Shown: positions 14,106 to 24,902 of the stretch, piece by piece
How the letters are laid out: each line of letters begins with the position of its first letter
How positions within the stretch are numbered: the stretch's first letter is position 1
From: Endomychus coccineus
Taxonomy: Eukaryota; Arthropoda; Insecta; Coleoptera; Endomychidae
DNA length: 64,000 bases
Direction: 5' to 3'
Assembly: GCA_958510875.1 (NCBI GenBank)
Contig: OY294068.1
Location: 199,813,997 to 199,877,996, forward strand
The notes under the pieces: model-generated
The model's database searches: none
Seen by the model: the letters and a program-made list of their open reading frames with translations, nothing else
What the model was told of the DNA's origin: nothing
Program-made: the position numbers and the translations under genes

Positions 14106-14400
14106 TAGTCCAGGCAATAAGCCGGGAAAAAGGCCATAATAAAAAAATATAGTAAGTTAGAATTTCAATTTCTTTTTTGCATTTTGTTCCTGATACCTCG
14201 TAGATCATTCATGACTATCAAGACCGCGGGGGTCGACCTTTCTACCCCCTCAAAGAGGAGCATTCTTATGAAAACAGTCCAAAATTAATGAATTAAGAGC
14301 CGAAAATGACCCCTGGTATGTTTTTTGGGTCGATGATCACGATTCCGCAGCTAGTTTTCTCGGAAAACTCCCTTCATGTGGGAAATTTGGAAAATTTATA

Positions 14401-16706
14401 CAGGGTGTCCTCGAACTGCGTGGCTAAAATAAAATCGAAGATTCTTTGATTCGAAAAAAATTTGATGAGCCTTTTTACTTTCGCCTCAAGTGTCTTGTTT
14501 AGCCGGTAGAGGGCTTCAACGTTGCAAAAATAATTTTGTTTTTTCGGTATAACTTGAGAACGTGATGGAGGACTTTTACAATATTTGGCAGGTGAGTTAC
14601 TGTCAATAATAGCCGTTTTTGAGAGCGGAGCATAGAGCCTTAGAGACCATAGAAATGGCTCAAACTTGAGGATGTAACGGGAAAAGTGTCCAGAACTTTT
14701 TTGTGGTCAATGTAATTCACTCGATATTTTTTATGTAGATAACTTATCTAATTTGAAAACTTTTCTTACTCTTAGAAAATTTTGATAAAATCAACGGATT
14801 AGCTTGAAAAAAATAGTTTTCGAGTCTCTGCAATTTTGTCTTACTAATTTTACTTGATTAAAATACCTTAGTTGCCTTTGCTTTTCTAATGTCATTTTAG
14901 CATTTGGAGAATTTATTCTCAAAACTGTCAGTTTTTACTTTGCTTTCCGTAAAAATTTTATAAAATTATGGCTCAAAATGAAACACTGAAATGGTTAATA
15001 TCTCGGTAAAACACGAATAATAAAAACAATAGAAAAAGGGAAACGATGTGATTATTTAGGAAAAACAAATGCTAAATTAAAAGAAACAACAAAACTTTTT
15101 TGGAAATCGCTAAGGCATCAATTGTTCGAAATGTTGCCCATTTTTCTGAATACACAAATTAATTCGTTTCAAGAAATTGGATTGAACTCTGGCTAGTACT
15201 TCAGGATCATTCTTCAATAAATCCGCTTCATGATTAATTCGTTGCAACAATTCCTCTCGTGTGTTTACTGGAGCTGCATAAACTTTCGACTTCAAAGCGC
15301 CCCATAGAAAGAAGTCGCAGGGCGTCAAATCAGGGGAGCGGGCCGGCCAGTTCACTGGTGCATCGTGTCCTCTACCTATCCGGCGATCTGGATATTCCGC
15401 ATTCAAATGTCGCCTCACAGCTAATGTGAAATGAGGAGGTGCACCATCATGGATAAACGAGGCCACGACGAATGTGTAAGGGCAAGTCTTCCAACAGTTC
15501 AAGTAGCCTTTGTTCCAAAAAGTTCAAGTAGTTCTCCCCGTTCAATCGATCGGGTATAACGGTAGGGCCAATAATAAAGTTATCCACAATTCCAACCCAA
15601 ACATTGATTTTAGTTTGATTCTGAAAATATGTAACTTTCGTTTCATGAGGATTTTCATCAGCATAGAAATGTTCATTATGGAGGTTAAATATACCACATC
15701 TCGTGAAAGTAGCTTCGTCCGTGAACAGAATTCTTCTATAAAAATTGGGGTTTGCGTTTTGTCTTTGGACAATAAGCCGACAGAAATCTAGCCGATGACC
15801 TGGATCCATGGGCAATAAGTCTTGAACTGTTTTAATATGATAGGGATACAACAATCCTTCTTTCAGTACATTATGAACTAATGATTTTGAGGCTCCAATA
15901 CGAAGTCCCAAACGTAGTGTGCTTATCCCAGGTTCAGTTTCAACCGCTTCCAGTATCGCTTCTTCGAGCTCTAACGTCCTTCTTGTCCGTCTGCGTCCAG
16001 TTTCTCTGCAATTTGCTTCAAATTTGCTAGTTTCGCAAAGGTTTGCCGAATTGGAATTCTGCGATGCGGATATCTTTCCCTTCTCCGGCCATTGCAACGA
16101 CAAAGTCCATAAATCAATAACATATCAACCATTTTAGTGTTAGTGAAATTTTGAGCCATAATTTTATAAAATTTTTACGGAAAGCAAAGTAAAAACTGAC
16201 AGTTTTGAGAATAAATTCTTCAAATGCCAAAATGACATTAGAAAAGCAAAGGCAACTAAGGTATTTTAATCAAGTAAAATTAGTAAGCCAAAATTGCAGA
16301 AACTCGAAAATTAAGTTTTTCAAGCTCTTTTCTAAGAGCAAGAAAAGTTTTCAAATTAGATAAGCTATCTACATAAAAAATATCGGGTGAATTACATCGA
16401 CCACAAAAAAGTTCTGGACACTTTTCCCGTTACATCCTCAAGTTTGAGCCATTTCTATGGTCTCTAAGGCTCTGTGCTCCACTCTCAAAAATGGCCATTA
16501 TTGACGGTAACTCACCTGCTAAATATTGTAAAAGTTCTTCATCACGTTCTCAAGTTATACCGAAAAAACAAAATTATTTTTGCAATTTCGAAGCCCTCTA
16601 CCGGGTAAACAAGACACTTGAGGCAAAAGTAAAAAGGATCATCAACTTTTTTTCGAATCAAAGAATCTTCGGCTTTATATTGGCCACGCAGATCGAGGAC
16701 ACCCTG
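14401..16706 (-). mobile_element. Mariner-superfamily element with about 560-bp TIRs
   Basis: The ends are CAGGGTGTCCTCGA and TCGAGGACACCCTG, flanked by TA (14399-14400 and 16707-16708). The inverted repeats are unusually long: about 14401-14979 pairs with 16149-16706. The insertion is confirmed internally: the related arm at 19441-19475 reads GGAAAATTTATA then TATAATTTTGTTGC with no insert, which is effectively the empty site. The transposase gene lies between the TIRs on the minus strand, its start codon overlapping the inner edge of the right TIR. Confidence 0.9.
15110..16159 (-). pseudogene. Mariner-like transposase, frameshifted
   Basis: Three overlapping frames make one protein. The first (from ATG 16159) reads MLLIYGLCRCN, then RRIPIRQTFAKL, the usual N-terminal helix-turn-helix start. 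The second (to 15447) holds TRRTLELEEAILEAV and the catalytic block LFTDEATF with the first Asp. The third (15502 to 15110) holds FIHDGAPPHF with the second Asp and WPARSPDLTPCDFFLWG with the third. Counting to the Asp of PCDFF gives 43 intervening residues; relatives of this insect group usually have about 41. The frame changes near 16000 and 15480 mean the copy is dead as written. It would bind the TIRs and cut and join the element's DNA in the nucleus. Confidence 0.88.
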
Positions 16707-17933
16707 TATAATTTTGTTGCAAAAATGACCTCTAGTAAGTTTTTTGGGTCGCTGATCACGATTCCGCTGTAATTTTTCCCAAAAAAGTCTCTTCAGATGA
16801 AAACTTCGGGAAATTTGAGATTTTCCTGAGACTGTTATGAAAAATAAAGTATAATTTTGTTACAAAAATGACCCCTAGTAGGATCTTTGGATCGCTGATC
16901 ATGATTCCGCTGTTATTTTGCCGAAAAAACTCTACAGATGGAAAATTCGGGAAATTTGAGATTTTTCTGAGACGGTTATGAATAATAAATTATATTTTTG
17001 TTGCAAAAAAAACCTCTAGTAGGTTTTTTGGGTGGCTGATCACGATTCCGCTGTTATTTTCTTCAAAAAACTCTCCAGAAGGAAAATTCGGGAAATTTGA
17101 GAGTTTCCTAAGACGGTTATGAATAATAAAGTATAATTTCATTACAAAAATGACCCATAGTATGTTTGTTAGGTCGCTGATCACGATGATTCCACTGTTG
17201 GTTTTCTCGAAAAACTCCTTCCAGATGAGAAATTTGGGATTTTCCATCTTGAGATATTTTTTTATGGGAAAAATAACATCGGAATCGTGATCAGCGAACC
17301 AAAAAACTTACTAGAGGTCATTTTTGCAACAAAATTATACTACATTATTCATGACCGTCTCAGGATAATCTCAAATTTCCCGTATTTTCCATCTGGAGAA
17401 AGTTTTCTGGGGAAAATAACAGCGGAATCGTGATCAGCGAACCAAAAAACCTACTAGAGATCATTTTTGCAACAAAATTATAGTTTATTATTCACAACCG
17501 TCTCATGAAAATCTCAAATTTCCCGAATTTTCCATCTGGAGAGTTTTTTGGGGAAAATAACAGCTGAATCGTGATCAGCAACCCAAAAAATCTACTGAAG
17601 GTCATTTGTGCAACAAAATTATAAATCACATATTACATATAAATTTTCCATCTGTAGGGAGTTTTCCGAGAAAACTGACCGCGGAATCGTAATTAGCGAC
17701 CCAAAAAACATATTAGGGGTCATTTTCGGCTCTTAATTCATTAATTTTGGATTGTTTTTATAAGAATACTCCTCTGTGGGGTTGGAACCCCGTTTTGAGG
17801 AAGTAGAAAGGTCGACCCCGCGGTCTTGATAGTCATGAATGATCTATGGGGTATTAGGAACAAAATGCAAAATTTTTTTTGAAATTCTATCTTACTATAT
17901 ATATTTTTTTTTCTTTCGTTGCCTGGACTATTG

Positions 17934-18240
17934 TTCTCACTCGAAAGTTCGGAAGACCGAATCTTTCGACCAAGGCTCTGTACTTTTCGCGGAGAGTCAC
18001 CTTTACCTGGGAAGCGTCATTATTAGGACGCTGTTCGATGTCCAGGTATCTCCAGCATGAAGATGCTTCCGGAAGCAAGCTGCATATTCTCGTGCACTTC
18101 CGGCGATCGTCCTCTACTCAAGTGAAACACTGCGCACTTGTCGAGTCCCAACTCTATGCCTACGGCTCGTGTATATTTTTGAACCACGTTGGAGGTTTTT
18201 CCCTCTAGAGGCACACAGTTTCAGATCCATGTAGAATACG
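17934..18240 (-). pseudogene. LINE reverse transcriptase remnant, upstream half
   Basis: Minus-strand frames read IELGLDKCAVFHLSRGR and, after a frame change, YLDIEQRP followed by LREKYRALVERF and NFRVRTIVQA. This is the stretch after the RT YADD box of LINEs of the FGLDKC..L...RGK type. The protein then continues on the far side of the foldback element at 14105. At least one frameshift separates the two frames, and no YADD box is visible upstream, so the copy is dead and 5' truncated. Confidence 0.7.
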
Positions 18241-19146
18241 TGGGTGATCGATGCCTCCTGTCGTTCGGTGTGTAGTATAGGAATCTTCCATCCCTATACG
18301 AGTTTACCTAGAATCCCCGAATAGACCTTAATTATATTAATTATTATGTAAGTATATGTTTAGATCTCGGATCTGGGTTACCAAGCAATATGTTAATATA
18401 TTACATAACGGCTAACCTAGATACCTTGCATCGTAGATTAGTTTAGTAGAACATTAAACAATAAACAGTGACATAACATGTATATATAGTAATGTGGAGC
18501 ATATCAGTACATATAGTAGTATACAGTATATTCATTGTCCACGCATCTGACAGTATAGTCAATGTACCTGCCTAAGTTGTAATTCTGAGAGTAAGGCATT
18601 AAGCCATAATGGCGCCGAGCTCTACCTTAAGTAAAGTGACTCTTTTTTATACGTGATGTGTTTCCTTCCCCTATACCTCTACCAGGACCACGGGACAGTT
18701 TAGGGCAAACCGCCCAACCAAAGAGCTGATCCCCCACAGGTGTTTTGGTTTTTCTGGCGCGATGTAGTCGGAGCTCGCAGTAGCCCCGACCAGGTTGAAG
18801 GAAGGTTGGAAAGTGAACATACAGTGTGTCCACGTTAAGGACTTACCACCCTTGTAACTTTTGTATTTTTTTACGGGTTTTGATAAATCTTTTTTGTTAG
18901 GTTAGTTTTTTTAGTTTTGGGCTGTAATCATGGCCACCTACGACCACTTTTATTGGCTTAAATTTCAGAAAGTATTATCAGGGATTTTTTTTAGGAAAAA
19001 CGGATAACGGATTCTTATTCAAGATAACGTTAAACTTACCTGTACTGATTTTCAGTGTTCCAAAATACAAGGTGTCCAAGAAATTAAAAGGTAAATATAA
19101 TTTGGATTTTAGGAATTCATAATGTAATTCCTACTAGTATCTCTAA
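18241..19146. other. Unassigned stretch
   Basis: No gene is recognised. About 18627-18833 is less AT-rich and open on the minus strand (68 codons) but matches no family I know. Around 18832 a CAGTGTGTCCACGTTAAGGAC segment and around 19070 an ACAAGGTGTCC segment resemble mariner-type TIR tips, but they are not in clear inverted register. Confidence 0.4.
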
Positions 19147-19556
19147 TAGTCCAGGCAACGAACCAGAAAAAAAAATATAGAAAGCTAGAATTAAATTTTT
19201 TTTTTTGCATTTTGTTCCTAATACCCCATAGATCATTCTTGACTATCAAGACCATTGGGGTCGTTCCTTCTACCCCCCCCCCCCCCCCCAAAACGCCCTC
19301 AGAGGAGCATTCTTATAAAAAAAAATCCAAAAGTTTAGAAATTTAATGAATTAAGAGCCGAAAATGACCCCTAGTATGTTTTTTGGGTCACTGATCACGA
19401 TTCTGCAGTTACATTTTCTCGGAAAACTCCCTCCAGGTGGGAAATTTGGAAAATTTATATATAATATATAATTTTGTTGCAAAACTGACCTCTGGTAGGT
19501 TTTTTGAGTCGCTGTCGCTGATCGCGATTCCGCTGTTATTTTTTCCAAAATTTATA
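19147..19556. mobile_element. Foldback-type element 2, one arm only
   Basis: The stretch starts TAGTCCAGGCAACG and follows the left arm of element 1: an AAAATGCAAAA-like tract (here on the opposite phase), ATGACTATCAAGACC, a homopolymer C run near 19270-19290, GAATTAAGAGCCGAAAATGA, and GTCGCTGATC subrepeat cores. The homologous segment breaks off near 19556 and no second end is found, so this is a truncated copy. It supplies the empty site for the mariner insertion in element 1. Confidence 0.8.
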
Positions 19557-19758
19557 TATAATTCATAACCCAGTCAAGAATCTGTATTATGGTATTCTCA
19601 AAATAAATCATAATAATAAGTTATTCCGTACAGGAGCAGAAGAAGGAATATGAGATGAAAGTTGCAAATCTACCAAGAAAATGAATCTCAAATTCGATTC
19701 TAGATGCAAAATGAAACAACAGAGTCATGTACTAGAAGAATCTTACAACAATTCTTAC

Positions 19759-20469
19759 CTGGAGTCACAAACAGCTATCGCGCTCGACGTCACAGACAAA
19801 CAAACGACATGTTCGTATTTTGAAACTTGAAACTTCACGGCCGGATATGCAGAGTTTCATGAACCAGATTCGATATTGAACTGTTTATGGAAACGAGTCC
19901 TTTGGAGACTATAAACTGGCCTCAGGGCTTCTTTATACAAAAATAAATGACTGAACAAATTTTCTTTGGTGATGAACGCTCCACAATTTTTCCATACGGT
20001 TTCTTCGCAATCGTCTATGTTATGCATTGAGGTTCCATAATTTTTGCAATTATCTACCAATCTGTTGTTCACAGTCTTGTTCTTTGCACGTATGTCGATG
20101 TCCTTTTCTTGCAGGTATTTTCATCACATCCATTTCCTGATATTTCTCATCCTGTGTCATAGTAACCTGCAGGGAAAACGCATGTGTTCGATGACGAATC
20201 GTGTTGCAGGATCCACCTTCTATACAGCAAGATGAAGAACAATCATGGTTGGGTAATTCACAAATTGTTTTCTTGAAATTTGATGAACAGCTGCATGTAT
20301 AGCTTTCTTCACTGAAGTTGAAATTAGTTTTGAGGCATTTCGGTTGCAGAATACACCATGTCATTATTTGTTGCGAAGACAATGCAGGGTTTGAAGAAGG
20401 TTCTGTTCATACAACCCGGGTAACATTCGCACTGGTTATAGAAGGGTCCAAGTTCATTCTGTTCGGCAT
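19759..20469 (-). pseudogene. EGF-repeat gene fragment, copy A
   Basis: On the minus strand the segment starts after a splice acceptor (TTCCAG at about 20470) and ends at a donor (CCAG then GTAAGAATTG, at 19758). Read across three frames it shows EGF-like modules: YNQCECYPGC, then ESYTCSCSSNF, then NHDCSSSCCIEGGSCN, then after a frame change NTCVFPAGYYDTG and GNGCDENTCKK, then VDNCKNYGT and NIDDCEETVWKNCGAF. Cys spacing and phrases such as NIDDCE and GGSCN are typical of tandem EGF domains in Notch/Crumbs-type extracellular proteins. Frameshifts and in-frame stops (for example after GYYDTG) make it a pseudogene. Paralogues are at 23946, 34802, 36873 and 62230. Which EGF gene it came from is unknown. 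Confidence 0.6.
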
Positions 20470-21269
20470 CTGGAATTTAATGAAACACATGAACATACGT
20501 CAACAGAAAACAAACAGAAATCAGAAGTAGGTATTGACTTCTGTTTTCTGTTTGTTCTTTTTGTTTGTCAAGATGTTACAAATTTTGTTTCTAATTTCAT
20601 TTTTTCCTTCTAAATTCTTATTCCTAATTCCGCATTCTAAATTTTCAATAATATTGTCGATAGGCAGTTTTTTATTATGAGGCAATGCAAATTTCGGACC
20701 TAAGCTTAACGTGTTCCTCATCCAGAATTTTTGTGTCAATTAACTTTTTCAACCATTGTTCTTATATTTTGTTTTCCATAAGCTATGCCTTTCATTAAAC
20801 TATTTATCTTTTTAGATTGAATGGCTTTGATTTTCTTGAAATTTTCCTGAAATTATTATGCTGATTTTGAAAAAATTGTGAGATAAAGTTGCTATCAAAA
20901 TTTAGATAACAGGATTGTTTAAATCATAGGACTGACGTTCAAACACTAAGTCATATTTATACTAAATTAATTAATTAATATTCTTGCAAATTCCTACATG
21001 CGTCCTTATAATGTAAAAGTATATTCCAGAGACTAGACCTTCTTTTATTACCTAATAAATCATGACATCTGGTTCGAAAGTAAATACTTGAACAGGTCTC
21101 GTTTGTTAGTCTTTCATAGACCTTGATGAGATGTGTACGTACTTTTTGAGAATTCTACTAATCAGTGGATTCTTGATATATTATACTATAACATTGTTGT
21201 GTTACAATTTCGTGTTTCTGTTCGTTTCGGCGGGCGACGTTGGCATTTTAAATGAAATTGGTGCGATAA
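20470..21269. other. Unassigned AT-rich stretch
   Basis: I see no gene or recognised element. 20510-20570 contains a short inverted repeat around an AACAAACAGAAATCAGAAG / CTTCTGTTTTCTGTTTG hairpin. The stretch upstream of the pseudogene acceptor probably includes old intron sequence. Confidence 0.35.
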
Positions 21270-21425
21270 GGACGCTTTGTGTTGATACAATTAGTTTTAA
21301 GTAATCAGGTTATTGAAATAATAAGTCTCCTGATAATGGTCGTGAGACCGAAACGTACGTAAAGACGAAAATATAAAGCATAAGTGTTAATGTGACCTAT
21401 TTCCCGAGAATTTATATATAATTAA
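21270..21425 (+). repeat. Dispersed repeat with hammerhead-like core (second copy inverted at 62045-62210)
   Basis: This stretch and the reverse complement of about 62045-62210 share a GCGA/GGACGC block, ATACAATTAGTTTTAAG, a core CTGATAATGGTC-GTGA-GACC followed by GAAACGTACGT, then AAGACGAAAATA and TGTGACCTATTTCCCGAGAA. The GGTC/GACC stem flanked by CTGATRA and GAAAC resembles the catalytic centre of a hammerhead ribozyme; the copy at 62 kb has the canonical CTGATGA and a closing GTCTT/AAGAC stem. One extra base lies between CTGATGA and the stem in both copies. Such motifs are known at the ends of Penelope-like elements, but no Penelope protein adjoins here. Confidence 0.55.
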
Positions 21426-21488
21426 CTAATAACTTAGTATTAACAGCTAACGATGCACCAAAGCTAACAATCTAAAGACAATGGCCCA

Positions 21489-23165
21489 GGCCCGTATGAC
21501 TAAAAGTGAAGCTTTTGCTCATAAGCAAAAGGTGGAAGCAAAAGGTAATGCTTTGAGCAAAAGGTAGAAGCATAAGGATTTACTTCTTTATATATGAATA
21601 ACGATAACCTTTTACTCACGAGCAAATGCTTCATAACAATAAGCAAAAAGTAGCGAAAACCTCAGGTCGAGACTTGTTTAATGATGTGATTACGTTTGGC
21701 TCAGACTAATAAGCTGGTTCCTTGTATTGTGTCTGTGGTTTCATCTATATTTCTTGTTACTCGAGTAGTAAAAAAACGTAAAATGACTTCTAGTGAAGAA
21801 GAAGTTGAAACACAGAGTAATATTGGTGAATTTTATTGCAAATGAGATAGCCTCATACCCTGAAATTTTGATAAAATCACAAATTCCAAGCGCAAAGAAA
21901 AAGAAAGACTAGCTGTTGAAAGAATTACTAAACATGAAGTTTTTTTTGGAAAGGAAATCGAAATTACCAAGTTAATGAAGAAAGTTAATAACATGAAAAC
22001 AAGACTAAAGAAAAAAACAGATATTAATAAGACCGGAAATCGAAAAATAAAACATGATATAATAATTTTTGGAATATTTTCACTTTTAACACGACAAACA
22101 TACTTTAAGATTGGAAATCGACGTTTAATTTGCCCAAAGCAGCGCTCGATAATTAATTACTCTTTCTTGTTTCGAAAGATTATTGTAACTCCTTTTAGTT
22201 GGATTATCGGAATTGCGAAATAGAACCATGAGCCATGGCTCGATTCCATAACCTTCGTCTCCAAGAAGTACGCTGTTCCTTGTTCTTGCCATAATGTGCC
22301 GAACTTCCGCATTTTTCCAAATTCTGCTGTCGTGGACCGATCCTGGCCAACTTACATCAACACTAGTGAACATACATTTGGCGTCACAAGTTGCTTGCAC
22401 ATTAAGTGTTGCTTTTCCTTTCCATGAAAATTTGATTTTTCTATACCGATATGCGTACAGTCTATGGCATCAATTGCAGTTGGGAAACGATATTTATTTT
22501 GCCATAAGTCCTTCGCTTCGATTATAGCATTATGAATAGTAGGAAATTTTATCCACTGAATAGCTTGCACAACAATTCTATTAACGACGGTATTTACTGT
22601 TCGTGATACTGTTGACTGCTCTACACCAAGCTCTTCACCTATACCTATTTGGAATCCAGGATCATCCAGATACCTTAAACATATTTTCATCTTCTGTAAA
22701 GAAGAAAGAGCACCACCTCGCGTTTCTGTAGAAGGGCCCAGAAAATTATTAGCTAACCATTCCACATTTCGATCTTCAAATCGAAATAGACTTTTGAAAT
22801 CGCTATTTTGTGGAGACAACCGAGGTTTGTAATATTTCACCATTCGCAAATTCACCACTTCGGCCATTGTGAATATTTTAGGCACTACGAACAATTTATT
22901 TAACCGAAACCGTTGTCTATTTTCAGCAGGTGAGTCTACGTCTGACTAGATGCAACTATTTTGGAGGATATGCTTATGACTGAAAGTAAAAGCTCACTTT
23001 TATTCATACCATTTACTTTCGATGTAAGCAAATCCTCTTTTTGATAAGCATTTGCTCCGTACTTGTTAGAAAAAGGTTTTACTTTGATTATTATTCATAT
23101 GGAGGGAAGGATTTGCTCTATATTTTGCAAGTATAAGGTTATGTTTCTTTTTATTCATTCGGGCC
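21489..23165 (-). mobile_element. PIF/Harbinger element, decayed
   Basis: Imperfect ends GGCCCGTATGACTAAAAG (from about 21489) and, on the other strand, GGCCCGAATGAATAAAAAG (from about 23165) enclose a Harbinger transposase on the minus strand. Short AGCAAA.GG and TTTGCT motifs are scattered in both subterminal regions. Near 21783 on the plus strand, MTSSEEEVETQSN and later KRKEKERLAVERI look like the remnant of the second, Myb-like gene of this superfamily, with a stop between them. I could not settle a TTA/TAA target duplication, so the boundaries are approximate. Confidence 0.7.
22040..22894 (-). pseudogene. Harbinger (HARBI1-like) transposase, frameshifted
   Basis: The first frame (22894-22352) carries the N-terminal helical part with EELGVEQSTVSRTV, a helix-turn-helix, and AIDAIDCTHIGI with the first catalytic Asp. 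A second frame (22400-22125) carries SWPGSVHDSRIW with the second Asp and LLGDEGYGIEPWLM. A third frame just downstream reads ERCFGQIKRRFPIL, the usual C-terminal signature. Thus two frameshifts break a protein that would be of near family length (about 300 residues). Family members need a partner Myb-like protein for nuclear import and DNA binding; only a scrap of a candidate is seen at 21783. Confidence 0.88.
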
Positions 23166-23945
23166 AATGACAAGTAATAAATTACACAAAACAAACTTTC
23201 TATGGTTATCATATGTTTATGATACATTTGATAATAAAATAATAACAACCTGAGACGTATTGAATTTATGTATGTTGTATAGAAATTTTAATGGGCTACA
23301 CAGTATATAAAGAATGTGATTAACTTCACTGTCAAAATAAGTGTTCTTAGCTTTGTTATTTGACATTCTTTTCTGGCAACGGATACTGGAATTTTTGACA
23401 AAATTAGGCAGAAAAAACCTTTAGTCCAGTTGAAATGATTTAAAATTTAGAAAATAAGATTAGGGTTAATTTTGGGTGGGTCACCCAGTACATCTGATAT
23501 AAACTTTCTAAGTTAAAGACGTGAAATTTGAATTCAAAATGAAACTCTCCTTTTCTCATGATCTTTTTAAAATACATTGGAAACTTTCAAATAATATCAA
23601 TCAGATGTTAAATTATTTTCACATAAAACATGCCCGAGTTACTGTAAGACACATTTAGCTCCATCTGTTTACTTAATAGAGCAGTCTGAAGGAAAAGAAA
23701 GTGGTATATTTTGATAAAATTTTGTGGTAAATGATCCTTAATGCATCCAGATGAATTGGTGCAACTTAAGCCGGCAGGTATTTGCAAAATAAATCATGAT
23801 AATAAGTTATTCCGTACAGGGACAGAAGAAGGAACATGGGATGAAAGTTGCAAATCTACCAAGCAAATGATTCTCAAATATGATTCTAGATGAAAAATGA
23901 AACAACAGAATCACGTGGTAGAAAAATCTTACAAACAATTCTTAC
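23166..23945. other. Non-coding stretch flanking copy B
   Basis: No gene is seen. About 23640-23770 is homologous to 34400-34520 and 36580-36700; on the minus strand it contains a pyrimidine tract ending CTTCAG followed by ACTGCTCTATTAAG (ACTACCCTCTTCAGC in the 36.6-kb copy). This is a possible further exon start of the EGF-gene copies, but the frame decays at once. Confidence 0.45.
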
Positions 23946-24701
23946 CTGGAGTCACAATCGACATGTTTGTATTTCGAAACTTGAAGCTTCACGACCAGAA
24001 ATGCAGAGTTTCATGAACCAGATTCGATATTGAACTGTTTATGGAAACGAGTTCTTTGGAGACTATAAACTGACCTCAGAGCTTCTTTATACGAAAATCA
24101 ACTCCCGTTTCACATCACGAACCGATAGCTGAACAAATATTCTTTGTTGATGAACGTTTCACAATTTTTCCATACGGTTTTTTCGTAATGGTTTATGTTA
24201 TGCAATAGTTATCCCACCGAAGCATGTGCAAGTGCATTGATGTTCTCCACTTCCGTCAAAGCAGGTTCCATAATTTTTGCAATTATCTACCAATCTGTTG
24301 TATACAGTCTTGTGCTTTGCACGTACGTCGATGTCCATTTCTTGCAAGTATTTTCATCAAATCTATTTCCTGATATTTCTCATCCTGTGTCCTAGTAACC
24401 AGCAGGGCAAACGTATGTGTTCGATGACGAATCGTGTTGCATGATCCACCTTTTATACAGCAAGATGAAGAACAATCATGGTTGGGTAATTCATAAATTG
24501 TTCCATTGAAATTAGATGAACCGCTGCATGTATAGCTTTCTTCACCCGTGTTGAAACAAGTTATGAGGCATCTCGGTTGCAGAATACACCGCCTCATTAT
24601 TTGTTGCGAAGACAATACAGGATTTAAAGAAGGTTCTGTTCATACAATCTGGGTAACATTCGCACTGGTTATAGGAAGGTCCAGTTCATTATGTTTCGCA
24701 T
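23946..24701 (-). pseudogene. EGF-repeat gene fragment, copy B
   Basis: Copy B has the same architecture as copy A: acceptor TTCCAG near 24702 and donor CCAG/GTAAGAATTG at 23945. EGF-type phrases are YNQCECYPDC, CFNTGEESYTC with NFNGTIYE, NHDCSSSCCIKGGSCN and, better kept than in A, NCKNYGTCFDGSGEHQCTC. The last is a near-complete EGF module (C..YGTC.....HQC.C). A one-base deletion near the start and later frame changes disrupt it. The duplicated block continues upstream on the minus strand through a GGGAGAGTTT.AATTATACTG segment into a LINE 3' end at about 24900, as in the copy at 62.2-63.1 kb. Confidence 0.62.
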
Positions 24702-24902
24702 CTGGAATTTAATAGAACACATGAACATAATGTACGATCATCAATTCATCTTATAGGGAGAGTTTTAATTATACTGACGGAAAAATGATGATTTATGAAA
24801 AAAGAACGGTAATAACATCTGTAATGGAAATGTAATGAGGTTATATCTTTAATAAGTCCTAAATTGAATAAATTCCGAACATTACTCTATTTGTTTAATT
24901 GT

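Larger units (their letters stand above)
14106..17930. mobile_element. Foldback-type element 1 (TIR TAGTCCAGGC, TSD TTG)
   Basis: The ends are TAGTCCAGGCAA and TTGCCTGGACTA, flanked by the 3-bp duplication TTG (14103-14105 and 17931-17933). The arms are long inverted repeats: 14106-14400 is answered by about 17640-17930, including an AAAATGCAAAA tract and a GGTCGACC block. The interior is built of roughly 140-bp subrepeats with the core GATCACGATTCCG (near 14336, 16754, 16897, 17038, 17178); the same core occurs inverted near 17280, 17424, 17567 and 17684, so the axis is near 17250. Without the mariner insertion the element is about 1.5 kb. I see no coding sequence of its own. It interrupts a LINE. 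The superfamily is undetermined. Confidence 0.85.

Noticed and set aside
13865..14152. 95-residue plus-strand frame
   Set aside because: It is the antisense shadow of the LINE remnant and crosses the foldback boundary at 14106.
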